This document shows, piece by piece, positions 1 through 9,721 of a DNA stretch of 64,000 nucleotides (positions are counted from its first letter, which is position 1; every line of letters begins with the position of its first letter). A program made the translations under genes and the position numbers. Below the pieces are notes generated by a model. It saw only the letters and a program-made list of their open reading frames with translations. It did not search any database and had not been told where the DNA came from. The stretch comes from JAWKSY01 sp041402125 (GTDB lineage: Bacteria > Planctomycetota > GCA-002687715 > DRQF01), in assembly GCA_041402125.1 (NCBI GenBank), contig JAWKSY010000003.1, positions 124,001 to 188,000 of the forward strand, written 5' to 3'.

Positions 1-7
1 CGCCCGG

Positions 8-586
8 ATGGAGGGAGGCCCGGCGCTGCCGTCGGTGCGGCGCGGCTACCAGCCGGCGGAAGCGATCCGCGACGATCGCCTCCGGGCGAGCTTCCTCGCG
101 CCCCGCGAATGGACCCTCTCCGCGCACGATCGCGGTCATCGGCTGGATCTCCACCCGGGTCGCCAGGTGGGGGAGTGGTTCGCCGAACCGCGACTCTTCG
201 TCTGGCTCGAGGACGCGCCGGGAGAGGCCCGCGCGCACCACGCTCGGGGCTACGGACGCCTCGCCCTCGATCTCCTCGGGAGCGAGCTCGGCGACCAGGG
301 CATCACCCTCGGGACCGCGCTCGAGGAGAGCCTCGCCCTGCCGCGCGAGAGCACCGCGGCGCCCCTCTTCGACGTCGTGGGGCAGATCGAGAGCAGCGCC
401 CGCCGCGGCCGCCTGCTCCTGGCGACGCGCGTGGACCCGACGCATCGTCTCGTCATCGTGGTGGGGCTCGTCGCGCCGTTGAAGGGCGAGCGCGACGACC
501 TGCCGGAAGCGCCCCGGGACCTCCTCGCGCGCGTCCTCGACTCCCTCGAGTTCCATCCCCTCGGGACGGCTCCGACCGGGGACTGA
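8..586 (+). CDS. Conserved hypothetical protein, possibly 5' partial
   Basis: I do not recognise this 192-residue protein. It has no signal peptide or membrane segment in the part visible. The pattern, with a hydrophobic strand-rich middle (residues 140-160, LVIVVGLVAP) and a final amphipathic helix before a short tail, resembles small alpha/beta domains that end periplasmic or lipoproteins, but no motif decides it. The frame stays open to the window edge upstream of the first ATG, so the true start may lie outside the window. It is convergent with the TraB-like gene across a 540-base gap. Confidence 0.55.
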   Translation: MEGGPALPSVRRGYQPAEAIRDDRLRASFLAPREWTLSAHDRGHRLDLHPGRQVGEWFAEPRLFVWLEDAPGEARAHHARGYGRLALDLLGSELGDQGITLGTALEESLALPRESTAAPLFDVVGQIESSARRGRLLLATRVDPTHRLVIVVGLVAPLKGERDDLPEAPRDLLARVLDSLEFHPLGTAPTGD

Positions 587-1127
587 CCGGCCGGGGCGGC
601 GACCTTCTCCGACATCTCGGTCGTGAAGGCGAAGGCCGGGCGGAGCCGCGTGCCGGCGCGCTCGCGGATGGCGCACCGCGTCGCGTGAGAAGCATCATCG
701 ATCTGGTCGAAGTCCCCGAGTCGCCGTCGGTTCCTCGCGCCGTCTCGGCGCGTCCGGGCGTCAGTTCTCGAGGGTCGTGAGGCGGGCGGACGGGAGGGAA
801 GAAACTGGAAAAAGGTTCACGGCGAGGATGTGTAGGTGTGCCGTAGATGAGGTGTGTTCAACGTACCCTTTTCTTTGCCAATTGTGAGGTGTGCTGAGCC
901 GATCCCCTTTTTCCAGATCCCAATCCAAGGGACTTGTCGACCGACAGCTCGCACCCGCTTGAGGCGAACCGCCGTCCGCGACGTCCCGGCCGATGGGGAA
1001 GCCCTCGCGGAGGCCGCGAGTCCGGGGTCGAGACAGCCCTACGGTGCCGCTCTCGCCAGGAGGACAAATCGTACAATCTGGCCCTAAGTCTGTGAAACTG
1101 AATCTCGAAGGGACCTTACCCGGGTGT
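587..1127. other. Intergenic region between convergent genes
   Basis: No convincing gene is seen. The stretch from about 795 to 945 is much richer in A and T than its surroundings and contains an 11-bp inverted repeat and short direct repeats, listed separately. Being between two gene ends, it may act in transcription termination; it may also hold an unrecognised small RNA. Confidence 0.5.
805..916. repeat. Inverted repeat with internal direct repeats in an AT-rich patch
   Basis: CTGGAAAAAGG at 805-815 is exactly complementary to CCTTTTTCCAG at 906-916, with about 90 bases between. Inside this span TGAGGTGTG occurs at 848-856 and again at 885-893. The A/T composition stands out sharply from the flanking sequence. 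It lies between the 3' ends of two convergent genes, which would fit a long-range terminator stem, but no function is shown. Confidence 0.4.
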
Positions 1128-2126
1128 TCACAGCTTCTTGCGAGGGCTCGGATCGGGCTTCTTCTCGGTCGGGGCCGCCGGTTTCTCCTCGGCGGCGTCC
1201 TTCGCGGCCTTCGGCTTCGCCGCCGGCTCCGGAGGGCCGATCCGCCAGGCGCGCCGCCAGCTCTCGGAGGAGACGCGGAGCCCGGAGAAGCGCGCCCGGA
1301 GACGCTCGTCGAAGTCCGGCATGTGAGCGGCCCCGTAGAGGATCGCGATGCGCTTCGCCTTGCCCTCCTTCAGCACGACGTCGAGCTCCTTCATCGCGGC
1401 CGCGTTCCGCAGTCCGACGATCACCTCGTCCCGCAGCCGGCCGTCGCCGGTCTTGAGCGCGTCGTAGAGGGCATCTCCGTCGCCGAGGGCCTTCGCGAGC
1501 GAGAGCTTCAGGCGGTCGCGGACCTTCTGCTTGAAGGGGCTCGGCTCCTCGCCTTCCTCGGGCTCGAGCATCTTCAGGGCCGAGCCCACGAAGGGCCCGA
1601 GGATCTTCAGCACGCCGGCCCCCGGGATCAGCTCGATCTCCCGCTTCGCGAGCTCGGCCTTGATCGCGGCCGACCCGAGGTCGGCGCGACGGAAACGCTC
1701 GCCGGTGGTCGGGAGGGCCTCCCGCTGATGGGAGAGACCGAGGGCGCGGCCCATCTGCCGCTGGAGGCGATCCACGAGGGTGAGGATCTCGTCCTCCTCG
1801 TCGCCCTCGTCCATGCGGACGCCCTCGAAGAGCACGAGATCGCTCTCGGCCAGGACCTTCTTCAGACCCGCGTAGTAGTCCGCGTCCGCGACGTGCACGG
1901 CCGCGACGAGCGAGATCTGGATCTCGTCGTCCTCGGTGGCGTAGGTCCGGACGCAGGTCTCGAGCGCCGACACGCGCTCGCCCTTCGTGAAGCGGAGGAA
2001 GTCGGGGCGGTCCCGGTCGAGGACGGCGCCGACCGCGTCGGAGACCGACTGGGCGGCGAGGGGCGCCGCGACGAGCGCCAGCACCAGGGGCAAGGCGAGA
2101 GCCAGGGGCGAGCGACGTGACGACAT
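1128..2126 (-). CDS. Secreted TraB/GumN-family protein
   Basis: A 332-residue exported protein. Residues 1-26 form a clear signal peptide (MSSRRSPLALALPLVLAL, ending PLAAQ). The mature part has TraB/GumN-type motifs: AAVHVAD followed by a tyrosine pair, then VLFEG, and near the C-terminus YGAAHMP followed by an arginine- and tryptophan-rich strand. The family is thought to be related to Tiki-type metalloproteases, but activity of bacterial members is poorly known. The C-terminal 35 residues are a Lys/Pro/Ala-rich low-complexity tail. I chose the ATG at 2126 because it gives a proper signal peptide; a GTG eight codons upstream (2150) is also possible. Confidence 0.7.
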   Translation of the reverse strand: MSSRRSPLALALPLVLALVAAPLAAQSVSDAVGAVLDRDRPDFLRFTKGERVSALETCVRTYATEDDEIQISLVAAVHVADADYYAGLKKVLAESDLVLFEGVRMDEGDEEDEILTLVDRLQRQMGRALGLSHQREALPTTGERFRRADLGSAAIKAELAKREIELIPGAGVLKILGPFVGSALKMLEPEEGEEPSPFKQKVRDRLKLSLAKALGDGDALYDALKTGDGRLRDEVIVGLRNAAAMKELDVVLKEGKAKRIAILYGAAHMPDFDERLRARFSGLRVSSESWRRAWRIGPPEPAAKPKAAKDAAEEKPAAPTEKKPDPSPRKKL

Positions 2127-2331
2127 CGTGTTTCTCCGAGGAACTGTCACCTCGTGATCCTACAAGAGTCCGGGGCGCAGGGCCCGAGCGGAGACGGATG
2201 CCGTCGCCGCCGGGAAGGGACGTCCGGTCGGCTTCTTCGCGCCGGAGGGCGCGGAATTCCGGCGCCGCGGCCGCGAATATGCCCCCGTCGCCGCCGAAGG
2301 TCGCGGATCCGAGTGCCGGAAGGGGCCGAAG

Positions 2332-3260
2332 TTGAACGCACCCAGCGACGAGACGGCCGCCCTGCGGGTCGAGTCCCTCGCGGTCAGATACGGCCGTCAC
2401 GAGGCGCTGCGGTCCGTGGACCTCCTCTTCGACGGGCCGAGTCTCGGCCTCCTCGGACCGAACGGCGCCGGCAAGAGCACCCTCATCAAGACCCTGCTGG
2501 GCCTCATCCGACCCCGCTCCGGTCGCGCGCTGGTCTTCGGACGAGACGCCTATCGCGACCGCCTCGAGATCCGGCGGCGCGTCGGCTACGTCCCCGAGCG
2601 CGACTGCCACGTGCCGGACATGTCGGCGGTCGACTACGTGACCCTGGGCGGCGAGCTCGCCGGCATGCCGCGGACAGAGGCGATCCAGCGCGCCCACGAG
2701 ATGCTCTGGTTCTGCGGCCTGGGAGAGGCCCGCTACCGGGCGGTGGACGGCTACTCCGCCGGCATGAAGCAGCGGACGAAGCTCGCGCAGGCCCTCGTCC
2801 ACGATCCCGAGCTGCTCCTCCTCGACGAGCCGACCAACGGCCTCGATCCCGAGGGGCGCCTGCATCTGCTCGGCATCCTCCGCGACCTCCAGGACCGGAA
2901 GGGCATCCGCGTCGTCCTCTCCTCGCACCTCCTGCGCGACGTCGAGTTCGTGTGCCGCGAGGTCGCGGTGGTCGCCAAGGGCCGGGTCGTCCGGAGCGGC
3001 CGCATCGAGGACCTGAAGCGCATCTCCGACCGCAACTGGCGCGTCAAGGTGCGCGGCGAGCTGCCGGCCTTCGTGACCCGGCTGGAGACCGCCGGCGCGC
3101 GCCTGGAGGCCTCGGACGCGAGCTTCCGCGTGGAGACGCCGGACGCCGACGGGAGCCGAGCTCATCGTCGCGGCCGCGGCCGCCGAGGGCGTCCAGCTCC
3201 GCGGCCTCGAGCGCAGGTCGCCTCGGCAGGCCTTCTCGACAGCCTCGAGCCAGGGGCTGA
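2332..3260 (+). CDS. ABC transporter ATP-binding protein (ABC-2 type), 3' end frame-disrupted
   Basis: ATPase of an ABC-2 exporter. Walker A GPNGAGKST is near residues 43-51, the signature appears as YSAGMKQR, Walker B is LLLLDEPTNGLD, and the switch histidine lies in SSHLL. The start is a TTG preceded by AAGGGG. After about residue 275 the frame is lost: sensible C-terminal sequence (ELIVAAAAAEGVQL) continues from about 3158 in the next frame, and a second shift is needed near 3230-3260. Because the protein is conserved across the breaks I infer sequence errors rather than decay. It pairs with the downstream permease and is followed by a second ATPase/permease pair. Confidence 0.8.
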
Positions 3261-3263
3261 GAC

Positions 3264-4175
3264 ATGCCGGTACAGATCTCGGCTACCGACACTGGGAGGC
3301 GACTTCCGGCCGTCGCGCCTGCGCTGGCTGCCGATGGTCCGCTACCACCTCAAGATCCAGCTTCGCCAGAAGCTCCTCTGAATGCTGCTCTTCGCGTCCT
3401 TCGTGCCCGCGGTACAGTGGCGTCCTTCGCCGATACGTCGCCTGGCGGCAGGCTGACCTTCCTGTCGGGGATCATCGACGGACTGGGCGGCGGCGCGACG
3501 GAGGACCTCACGCAGGCCGAGGAGTACCGCCGGATCGCGAGCGTCGGGATCGTCTTCATGCTCGTCCAGCTCCAGTCGCTCTTCGTCCTGCCGATCACGA
3601 GCGTCGTGGGGTCGGGACTCATCGCCAAGGACGTCCGCTCCAACGCGCTCGAGGTCTACCTGACGAAACCGATGACGCGGGCGGACTACGTCGTCGGCAA
3701 GCTGGCCGTGATCGCCTGCTTCGTCTTCCTCGCCACCTTCGCTCCCGTCACCGCGGTCTGGGGGATCGCGGCCTCGCTCCTCGAGGGCTTCGCCGGGGCG
3801 ACCTGGGACTTCGTGCCTCGCGTGCTCCTCGCCTGCGGCCTCGTCTCGCTCGTCAACGGCTGCGTGATCCTCGGCCTCTCCTCGCTCGCGAGATCGGGAC
3901 GCTACGCGACCGTGATCTGGTTCGCGCTCTGCTTCTTCAGCTTCGGCACGGCGCAGACCCTCGTCGCCGTCACCGGAAACCCGGTGTTCTCGCTCGTCAG
4001 CTACCGTGACGGATTCGCGCAGCTCGTGTCGCGACTCATGGAGGTCGACGGGCTCCCGGAGATCCTGATCGCCCGCGACGTGCCCTTCGTCGCGACCGTC
4101 CTCGTGCTCGCGGGTTACGTGCTCCTGTCCCTCGCGATCATGCGGCGGACGATCGAAGCGGTGGCCGCGCGATGA
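3264..4175 (+). CDS. ABC-2 type transporter permease, frame-disrupted at the 5' end
   Basis: Integral membrane subunit for the preceding ATPase. From about residue 50 on it is hydrophobic with about six membrane segments (for example FMLVQLQSLFVLPITSVVGSG and VIACFVFLATFAPVTAVWGI) and carries the ABC-2 hallmark LEVYLTKPMTRADYVVGK, the phrase that follows the second helix in NosY-like permeases. The expected N-terminus (RYHLKIQLRQKLL then MLLFASFVPA) is found in a different frame at about 3340-3415 and is interrupted by a TGA at 3379, so at least one indel separates it from the body. The stop overlaps the next ATPase start by 4 bases (ATGA). Confidence 0.75.
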   Translation: MPVQISATDTGRRLPAVAPALAADGPLPPQDPASPEAPLNAALRVLRARGTVASFADTSPGGRLTFLSGIIDGLGGGATEDLTQAEEYRRIASVGIVFMLVQLQSLFVLPITSVVGSGLIAKDVRSNALEVYLTKPMTRADYVVGKLAVIACFVFLATFAPVTAVWGIAASLLEGFAGATWDFVPRVLLACGLVSLVNGCVILGLSSLARSGRYATVIWFALCFFSFGTAQTLVAVTGNPVFSLVSYRDGFAQLVSRLMEVDGLPEILIARDVPFVATVLVLAGYVLLSLAIMRRTIEAVAAR

Positions 4176-5107
4176 GCCTCGTCCTGCGATCGAGGGGACT
4201 GAGCAAGTGGTACGGCGAGGTCATTGCCGTCAACGACCTCGATCTCGCCATCGACACCGGGATCACCGCGCTCCTCGGCCCCAACGGGGCGGGGAAGTCG
4301 ACCCTGATCGGGCTCGTGACCGGCCAGCTCCGGGCCACGCGCGGCACGGTCGAGGTCTTCGGCGAACCCGTCTGGGACAATCCCGCCCTCAACGCGCGGA
4401 TCGGTCTCTGCCACCAGTACGACGACTTCTACGAGGACATGACGGCCCGCGAGTTCGTCCGGCTCATGGCCCGCCTGAGCGGCTTCTCACGCGCCGACTC
4501 CCGCCGTCGCGCGGACGAGACGCTCGAGCGCGTCGGCCTCGAGGCGGAGGCGCGCGACCGGAAGATCCGCGGCTACAGCAAGGGCATGCGGCAGCGCACG
4601 AAGATCGCGCAGGCCCTGATCCACGACCCCGACCTCCTCCTCCTGGACGAGCCGATGACCGGACTCGATCCCGTCGGCCGCCACGAGGTCACGCGGCTGA
4701 TCCAGGATCTCGCCGCCGCCGGGAAGAGCGTCATCGTGTCGACCCACATCCTCCACGAGGTCGAGGCGCTCACCGAGCGCATCCTGGTCCTGGCGCAGGG
4801 TCGTCTCGTCGCCGACGGCGATCTCCACGAGATCCGCGAGTCGCTCGAGAATCACCCCTACGCGATCCGGGTCGTCTGCGATCGGCCGCGGAGACTGGCG
4901 GAGATCTTCGTCGCGCTTCCCGGCGTCAGCGAGGTCGAGGTGAAGGACGAGACCGCCGGCGCGGAGGAGCTCGTGATCCGCACGAAGCGCGCCGACCTCG
5001 TCTTCGCCGAGCTTCCCCGCCGGCTCCGCGAGGAGGGCATCCGGGCCACCGAGATCAGCTCGCCGGACGACAACCTCGAGGCCGTCTTCGACTTCCTGGT
5101 CTCGTGA
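4172..5107 (+). CDS. ABC transporter ATP-binding protein (ABC-2 type)
   Basis: A complete 311-residue ABC ATPase. Walker A GPNGAGKST is near residues 36-44, the Q-loop is CHQYDDF, the signature YSKGMRQR, Walker B LLLLDEPMTGLD and the H-loop STHIL. A C-terminal extension of about 90 residues follows, as in NosF/CcmA-like and bacitracin-export-like ATPases. Its ATG overlaps the upstream permease stop, so the first permease and this ATPase are translationally coupled; the four genes from 2332 to 5960 form one operon of two paralogous pairs. The substrate cannot be read from the sequence. Confidence 0.88.
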   Translation: MSLVLRSRGLSKWYGEVIAVNDLDLAIDTGITALLGPNGAGKSTLIGLVTGQLRATRGTVEVFGEPVWDNPALNARIGLCHQYDDFYEDMTAREFVRLMARLSGFSRADSRRRADETLERVGLEAEARDRKIRGYSKGMRQRTKIAQALIHDPDLLLLDEPMTGLDPVGRHEVTRLIQDLAAAGKSVIVSTHILHEVEALTERILVLAQGRLVADGDLHEIRESLENHPYAIRVVCDRPRRLAEIFVALPGVSEVEVKDETAGAEELVIRTKRADLVFAELPRRLREEGIRATEISSPDDNLEAVFDFLVS

Positions 5108-5117
5108 GGAGCGCACC

Positions 5118-5960
5118 ATGACGACGGCGGAACTCGGCGCACGCGCACCTCGATCCCGACCAGGTCTGCGGGCGATCGGTCCCATCGTTCCTGACCGCGA
5201 CGCGGCTGCTCCGCCGATAAAGTAGCGTCGTCTTCCTCGCGATCCTCTGCACTGGAAACATCCCCGGCCTGATGCGGCCATCATCCGGCACGAGGCGGGG
5301 GAGGGCGGTCGCGAGGTCTTCTCGATCTTCGCCCCGATCGCGTTCCTCTTCCTGCTCGCGCCCATCGTCAACGTCTTCCAGACCGCCGGGATCTTCGCGG
5401 ACGAGGTGGACGACCGCACGCTCGGCTATCTCCTCGTGCGTCCGATCGCGCGGGAGTACATCCTCTTCGGCAAGGCGCTCGGGGCCTGGTTCGTGGGCAG
5501 CGTCACCCTCGCGGCCGCGGCGGCCGTCGCCCACCTTCCCTTCCTCTGGCGCGGCGACCTCGCATCGCTCGGGGACGGAGCGCGCCTCGCGCCGCTGGCG
5601 GGGTTCGCGGGTCTCCTCTCGATCTCCTCGGCGATCTACGTCGGCTACGCCCTGATCGCGGGGATCCTGCTCAAGCGTCCGGTCCTCTGGAGCCTCGGCT
5701 ACGCGATGATCGTCGAGGTCGCCTTCGCGATCTTCCTCGACGGACCGCCGGCCCGGCTCGCGGTGAGCCACCACGTCTCACGGCTCCTGCCGGAGGCCTA
5801 CCGCAGCCCGCAGGAGGTCCTCGCGGCCGAGCGACTCGCGACCCTGAGCGAGACGCAGCCGGTCGCGGTGCTGGCCGGACTGGGGGCGCTTGCGCTCGCG
5901 GTCTACGCGGCCGCGGTCTTCGCGGTGAGGCGCTCGGAGTTCCCGGTCAAGGACGACTAG
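5118..5960 (+). CDS. ABC-2 type transporter permease, frame-disrupted at the 5' end
   Basis: Membrane partner of the second ATPase. The ATG at 5118 has a GAGGAG ribosome binding site, but the frame closes at a TAG at 5223. Typical permease N-terminal sequence (FLTATRLLRR, then SVVFLAILCTGNIPG) is visible at 5190-5270 in another frame, and the main body resumes in the first frame from about 5300 (FAPIAFLFLLAPIVNVF, then LGYLLVRPIAREYILFGK, the NosY-like phrase). Two or more indels are therefore present between 5150 and 5300. About six membrane segments are visible. The 3' end overlaps the convergent beta-propeller gene by 4 bases. Confidence 0.75.
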
Positions 5961-7204
5961 GGGACGATCTTCAACTTCGCCGCGTTGAGGGCGGTCCAGG
6001 TCGCGGGGGGCGCCGTCGGACCGCCGTAGAGCACGCCGCTGACGTAGAGCTCGAAGCCGACGAGCGAGGGGATCGGCGGGATCCAGCTCTGGGTCGGCGC
6101 CCGTCCGGCGGCGTCGAGGACGCCGTCGAAGTACGCGAGCTCGGCGGGGCGGGGGGTGGTCGTCGAGTAGGCGAAGAGGCTGTCGGGGTCGAGCGGGACG
6201 ACCTCCGAGCCGCCCGGGATCGGGATGCCGACGTTGGCGGTGACGCTGAGCGCGAGCGCGAAGTTCTCGCCGGCGTGCGCCGGCGCGTCGAGCTCGTACT
6301 GGGCCCAGGTGCCCAGCTTCGCGGGCGTCGTCTGGCGGAGCGCGCTCGTGATGTCGATGCGGTAGAGCTGTCCGGTGGACATCGAGACGACGAGATTCCC
6401 GTCGGCATCGAGGGCGAGGTCCTCGGCGCCGCTGGTGTTGCCGCCGAGGTTGAGCGCGAGGGGCGTGACGAGTCCGGTCGCCGCCTCGATGATGAGGACC
6501 TGCGCCTGGTAGATGCAGGTCACCGCGAGCAGGCCGGGCCCGATGGCGAGGATGTCGCTGGGCAGGAAGAGGCCGCCGACGGGCACGTTGACCGCGCCGG
6601 TCGAGAAGTCGAACTCGAGGAGGTCGATCGATCCCAGCGAGGAGGCGTAGGCCTTCCCGTTGTTGCCGAAGGCCACGTCGGCCGCGCCCGAGAAGTTCGT
6701 GATGAAGGTCCGCGAGGTCTCGGCGCCGTTCGCGTCGAGGTCGATCTTCCAGAGCGTGTTGACGCCGAAGTTGAAGTCGTTGTCGGTCTGGTCCACGACC
6801 CACATGTCGCCGGCCGCGTCGAAGGCGATGTCGATGGGGACGTTGAATCCGCCGCTCACCGCGCTGCGCTGGTTGGTCGTGAGGTCGAATCGCACGACCT
6901 CGCCGGTGAATGCGTCGCCGGAGTAGAGCTTGCCGTCCGGCCCGTACTCGAGCGAGAGCGACAGGATCGGGGCGGTGTTGATGAAGGTGAAACCCGTGAC
7001 CGCGCCGGTCGACACGTAGCCGACCGCGTTGATGTCGGTGCGCGAGACGATCCGCTGACCCGTCGGCAGGACGACGACGTCGTCCACCGCGCCGGGGAAG
7101 CTCGCGATGAGCTCCTGGAAGCGCGACACCGGGAAGGCCGGATTCTGCGCGGCGAGCGTATCGCCGAGCATCGCGCAGAGGACGGCACAGAGAACGAGTC
7201 GCAT
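5957..7204 (-). CDS. Secreted beta-propeller (NHL/SMP-30-like) protein
   Basis: About 415 residues with a signal peptide (MRLVLCAVLCAMLGDTLAAQ). The body repeats strand-rich units of 40-45 residues with phrases such as GPDGKLYSGD, AFDAAGDMWVVDQ, AFGNNGKAYAS and ALDADGNLVVSM, typical of NHL or SMP-30-like propellers of about six blades. The last 120 residues switch to a different domain (GENFALALSVTANVG ... YFDGVLDAAG), probably a beta-sandwich. Likely extracellular or periplasmic; no catalytic signature is evident and the ligand is unknown. ATG codons at 7204 and 7213 are both usable; 7204 gives the cleaner signal peptide. Confidence 0.72.
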   Translation of the reverse strand: MRLVLCAVLCAMLGDTLAAQNPAFPVSRFQELIASFPGAVDDVVVLPTGQRIVSRTDINAVGYVSTGAVTGFTFINTAPILSLSLEYGPDGKLYSGDAFTGEVVRFDLTTNQRSAVSGGFNVPIDIAFDAAGDMWVVDQTDNDFNFGVNTLWKIDLDANGAETSRTFITNFSGAADVAFGNNGKAYASSLGSIDLLEFDFSTGAVNVPVGGLFLPSDILAIGPGLLAVTCIYQAQVLIIEAATGLVTPLALNLGGNTSGAEDLALDADGNLVVSMSTGQLYRIDITSALRQTTPAKLGTWAQYELDAPAHAGENFALALSVTANVGIPIPGGSEVVPLDPDSLFAYSTTTPRPAELAYFDGVLDAAGRAPTQSWIPPIPSLVGFELYVSGVLYGGPTAPPATWTALNAAKLKIVP

Positions 7205-7302
7205 CGGAGGCATCCGGTCGGGAAACGGCACGCGGGGGCGGGATCATGGTAGCAGGCCCGAAGCCGCCCACGAAATACACCCCCCGACCCCGCGGGAAAC
7301 TC

Positions 7303-9555
7303 CTAGCCGTCCGAAGCGCTTTCTCCGTCGACGCTTCCGTCGACGGGACCGGAATCGGGAGGGATATCTCCCGGAGCGCCGGAATCCCGGGGGCGCCAGA
7401 TCTCGGCTGCGGTCCCGGCGAGCCAGGCGGCGAGGGAGGAATGACGGCGACCGGCGTCGTTCCTCGCGATCGCCCGTTCGAGGGCCGAGCGCTGGCCGAG
7501 GATCACGAGCCGGGACCGGGCGCGCGTCACCGCGGTGTAGAGGACCGGCCGCGCGAGGAGCATGTAGTGGTGCGCGAAGAGCGGGAGGATGACGGCGGGA
7601 TACTCGCCGCCCTGGCTCTTGTGGACCGTGATGGCCCAGGCGGGGCGCAGGTCCGACAGCGCGGCCCCGCGGTAGCGATGATCCTCGCCGTCGAACCGGA
7701 CGGTGAGGGCCCGGTTCGCGGCGTCGACCTCGGTGACGCGGCCCACGTCGCCGTTGAAGAGCGCACGATCGTAGTCGTTGCGGACCTGCATGACGCGGTC
7801 GCCGAGCTGGAAGCGTGCGTCCCCGACCTCGACGCGGTCGCGCCCGCGTCGGATCCGCTCCTGTACCCGCTGGTTGAGCGCCACCGCTCCGGTCGGCCCG
7901 CGTTGCGTCGGCGTCAGGATCTGGACCGCGTCCGGACCCTCGAGGCCGTCGCGGCCCGGGAGCTCCTCGACGAGGAGTCGGGCGGCGACCTCGGCACCCT
8001 CCTCCGGATCCTCGACCGGAATGAAGACGAGCTCGCCGGTCCGCGCGTCGTCGAGATCGAGCGCCTCGCCGCGCAAGAGCTCGTGGGCGAAGGCGACGAT
8101 GCGACTGCCCGAGGCCTGCCGGAAGATCCGCGTCAGGCGCGCCACCGGAACGCGCCCGCTCGAGATCAGGTCGCGCAGCACCTGACCCGGCCCGACGCTG
8201 GGGAGCTGGTCCGCGTCCCCGACCAGGAGCAACCGGGCGCCGAGCGGGAGCGCCTCGAGGAGCTGGACGAAGAGGGGCAGCTCGAGCATCGAGGTCTCGT
8301 CGACGACGACCACGTCCGCGCGGACGGGCTGCTCGCGGCCGTGCACGAAGCGCGCCCCCTCGAACTTGAGGAACCGATGGATGGTCGACGCCTCGAGACC
8401 CGACACCTCCTCGAGGCGCTTCGCCGCCCGGCCGGTGGGACAGGTGAGCGCCACCTCGAGACGGCGATCGCGCCAGATCCGGACGAGGGTCCGCAGGACC
8501 GTGGTCTTGCCGACGCCGGGACCGCCGGTGATCACCGCCACCTTCTCGCGCAGGGCGAGCGTCACCGCCTCGACCTGCTCCGGGCTCAACTCCCGCGCCG
8601 CGTCGAGATGGAGTCCGGAGGGGAGCCGGAACGAGAGGGGATCGGCCGAGTCGAGGAGTTCGACCAGTCGCTCCGCCGCCCGCCGCTCGAGGGCCCAGGA
8701 CTCCGCCGAGTAGGCCAGGTAGTCCGGCGCGCCCTCCGGGCGGGCGATCACGAGCTCGCCGCCGGCGGTCAGGCCGCGAAGGGCCTCGCGGACCCGCGCC
8801 TCGGGGACGCGGAGGAGCTCGGTCGCCTCGGCGACGAGACGCGCGCCGGGCAGGGCGAGGTTGCCCTGTTCGCGCGCCCGGTCGAGCGTGAAGCGAAGCC
8901 CCGCCGCCAGACGGGCGGGCGCGTCCTCGGCCATCCCCTGCGCCCCGGCGAGCGCGTCGGCGCGGCGGAAGCCGAAGCCCTCGACACGCCCGATCACGCC
9001 GTAGGGATCGCGGCGCAGGGTCGCCAGGGCGCGGTCGCCGAGCGCGGCCTCGATCCGCGCGCCGAGCCCGGCGCCGATCCCGTGGCCGGCGAGGTAGATC
9101 CGCAGCTCGCGGCGCTCGCGTTCGGCCACCCAGGTCTCCGCGATCTTCGCGGCGCGCTTCGGCCCGATCCCCGGGACCTCCGAGACGCGCTCGGGGGTCT
9201 CGTCGAGGATCTCGAGCGTCTTCGTCCCGAAGGCGGCGACGAGACGCCGGGCCAGCTCGGGCCCGACCCCCTCGACGCGGGGACCGGTGAGGTAGAGCTC
9301 GATGCCCTTGAGCGTGCGCGGCGAGACGGGTTGCGCCGAGACGACCTTCAGGCGCGGCCCGAAGCGCGGGTGGGTCTCCTCCTGCGCGGTCAGCCGCAGC
9401 TCGTCGCCCTCGACCACGGCGCCGAGCTCGCCGACCGCGGTCTTCCGTTCGCCCGAATCGAGCGACACCTCGACGACGGCCCAGCCCGTGTCCTCGTTGG
9501 CGAAGACGACGCGCTCGACACGAGCTTCGAGGATGCGGGGGTCGCCCTCGGGCAT
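7303..9555 (-). CDS. recD2: RecD2-type (RecD/TraA family) SF1 DNA helicase
   Basis: A 750-residue ATP-dependent helicase of the RecD2 type, which works without RecBC. Residues 1-75 form an OB-like N-terminal domain, then helix-hairpin-helix segments (VEGVGPELARRLV near 94 and VPGIGPKRAAKI near 127). Walker A GGPGVGKTT is at 344-352, Walker B VVVVDETSM near 415-423, motif III GDADQLPS near 446, and the C-terminal SF1B motifs include AITVHKSQGGEYP and YTAVTRA. RecD2 proteins act in DNA repair and replication-fork handling. I chose the ATG at 9555 because conserved RecD2 sequence begins there. An acidic/Ser-rich tail of about 30 residues is not part of the family core. Confidence 0.9.
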   Translation of the reverse strand: MPEGDPRILEARVERVVFANEDTGWAVVEVSLDSGERKTAVGELGAVVEGDELRLTAQEETHPRFGPRLKVVSAQPVSPRTLKGIELYLTGPRVEGVGPELARRLVAAFGTKTLEILDETPERVSEVPGIGPKRAAKIAETWVAERERRELRIYLAGHGIGAGLGARIEAALGDRALATLRRDPYGVIGRVEGFGFRRADALAGAQGMAEDAPARLAAGLRFTLDRAREQGNLALPGARLVAEATELLRVPEARVREALRGLTAGGELVIARPEGAPDYLAYSAESWALERRAAERLVELLDSADPLSFRLPSGLHLDAARELSPEQVEAVTLALREKVAVITGGPGVGKTTVLRTLVRIWRDRRLEVALTCPTGRAAKRLEEVSGLEASTIHRFLKFEGARFVHGREQPVRADVVVVDETSMLELPLFVQLLEALPLGARLLLVGDADQLPSVGPGQVLRDLISSGRVPVARLTRIFRQASGSRIVAFAHELLRGEALDLDDARTGELVFIPVEDPEEGAEVAARLLVEELPGRDGLEGPDAVQILTPTQRGPTGAVALNQRVQERIRRGRDRVEVGDARFQLGDRVMQVRNDYDRALFNGDVGRVTEVDAANRALTVRFDGEDHRYRGAALSDLRPAWAITVHKSQGGEYPAVILPLFAHHYMLLARPVLYTAVTRARSRLVILGQRSALERAIARNDAGRRHSSLAAWLAGTAAEIWRPRDSGAPGDIPPDSGPVDGSVDGESASDG

Positions 9556-9721
9556 GAATCGACGGCTCCGGGGCGGGATCGGCGAACGACGGCGAGCGGA
9601 TGGACTCGGCGCCGTCTTCCTACCATAATCGCCGCCCGCGACAGGCGCCGACGGCGGCCGCCCGGGACGCGGCGCGGTGACGCCGCACGGTCGACGCGAG
9701 GTCCCGGCGAGGGCGGAGGCG

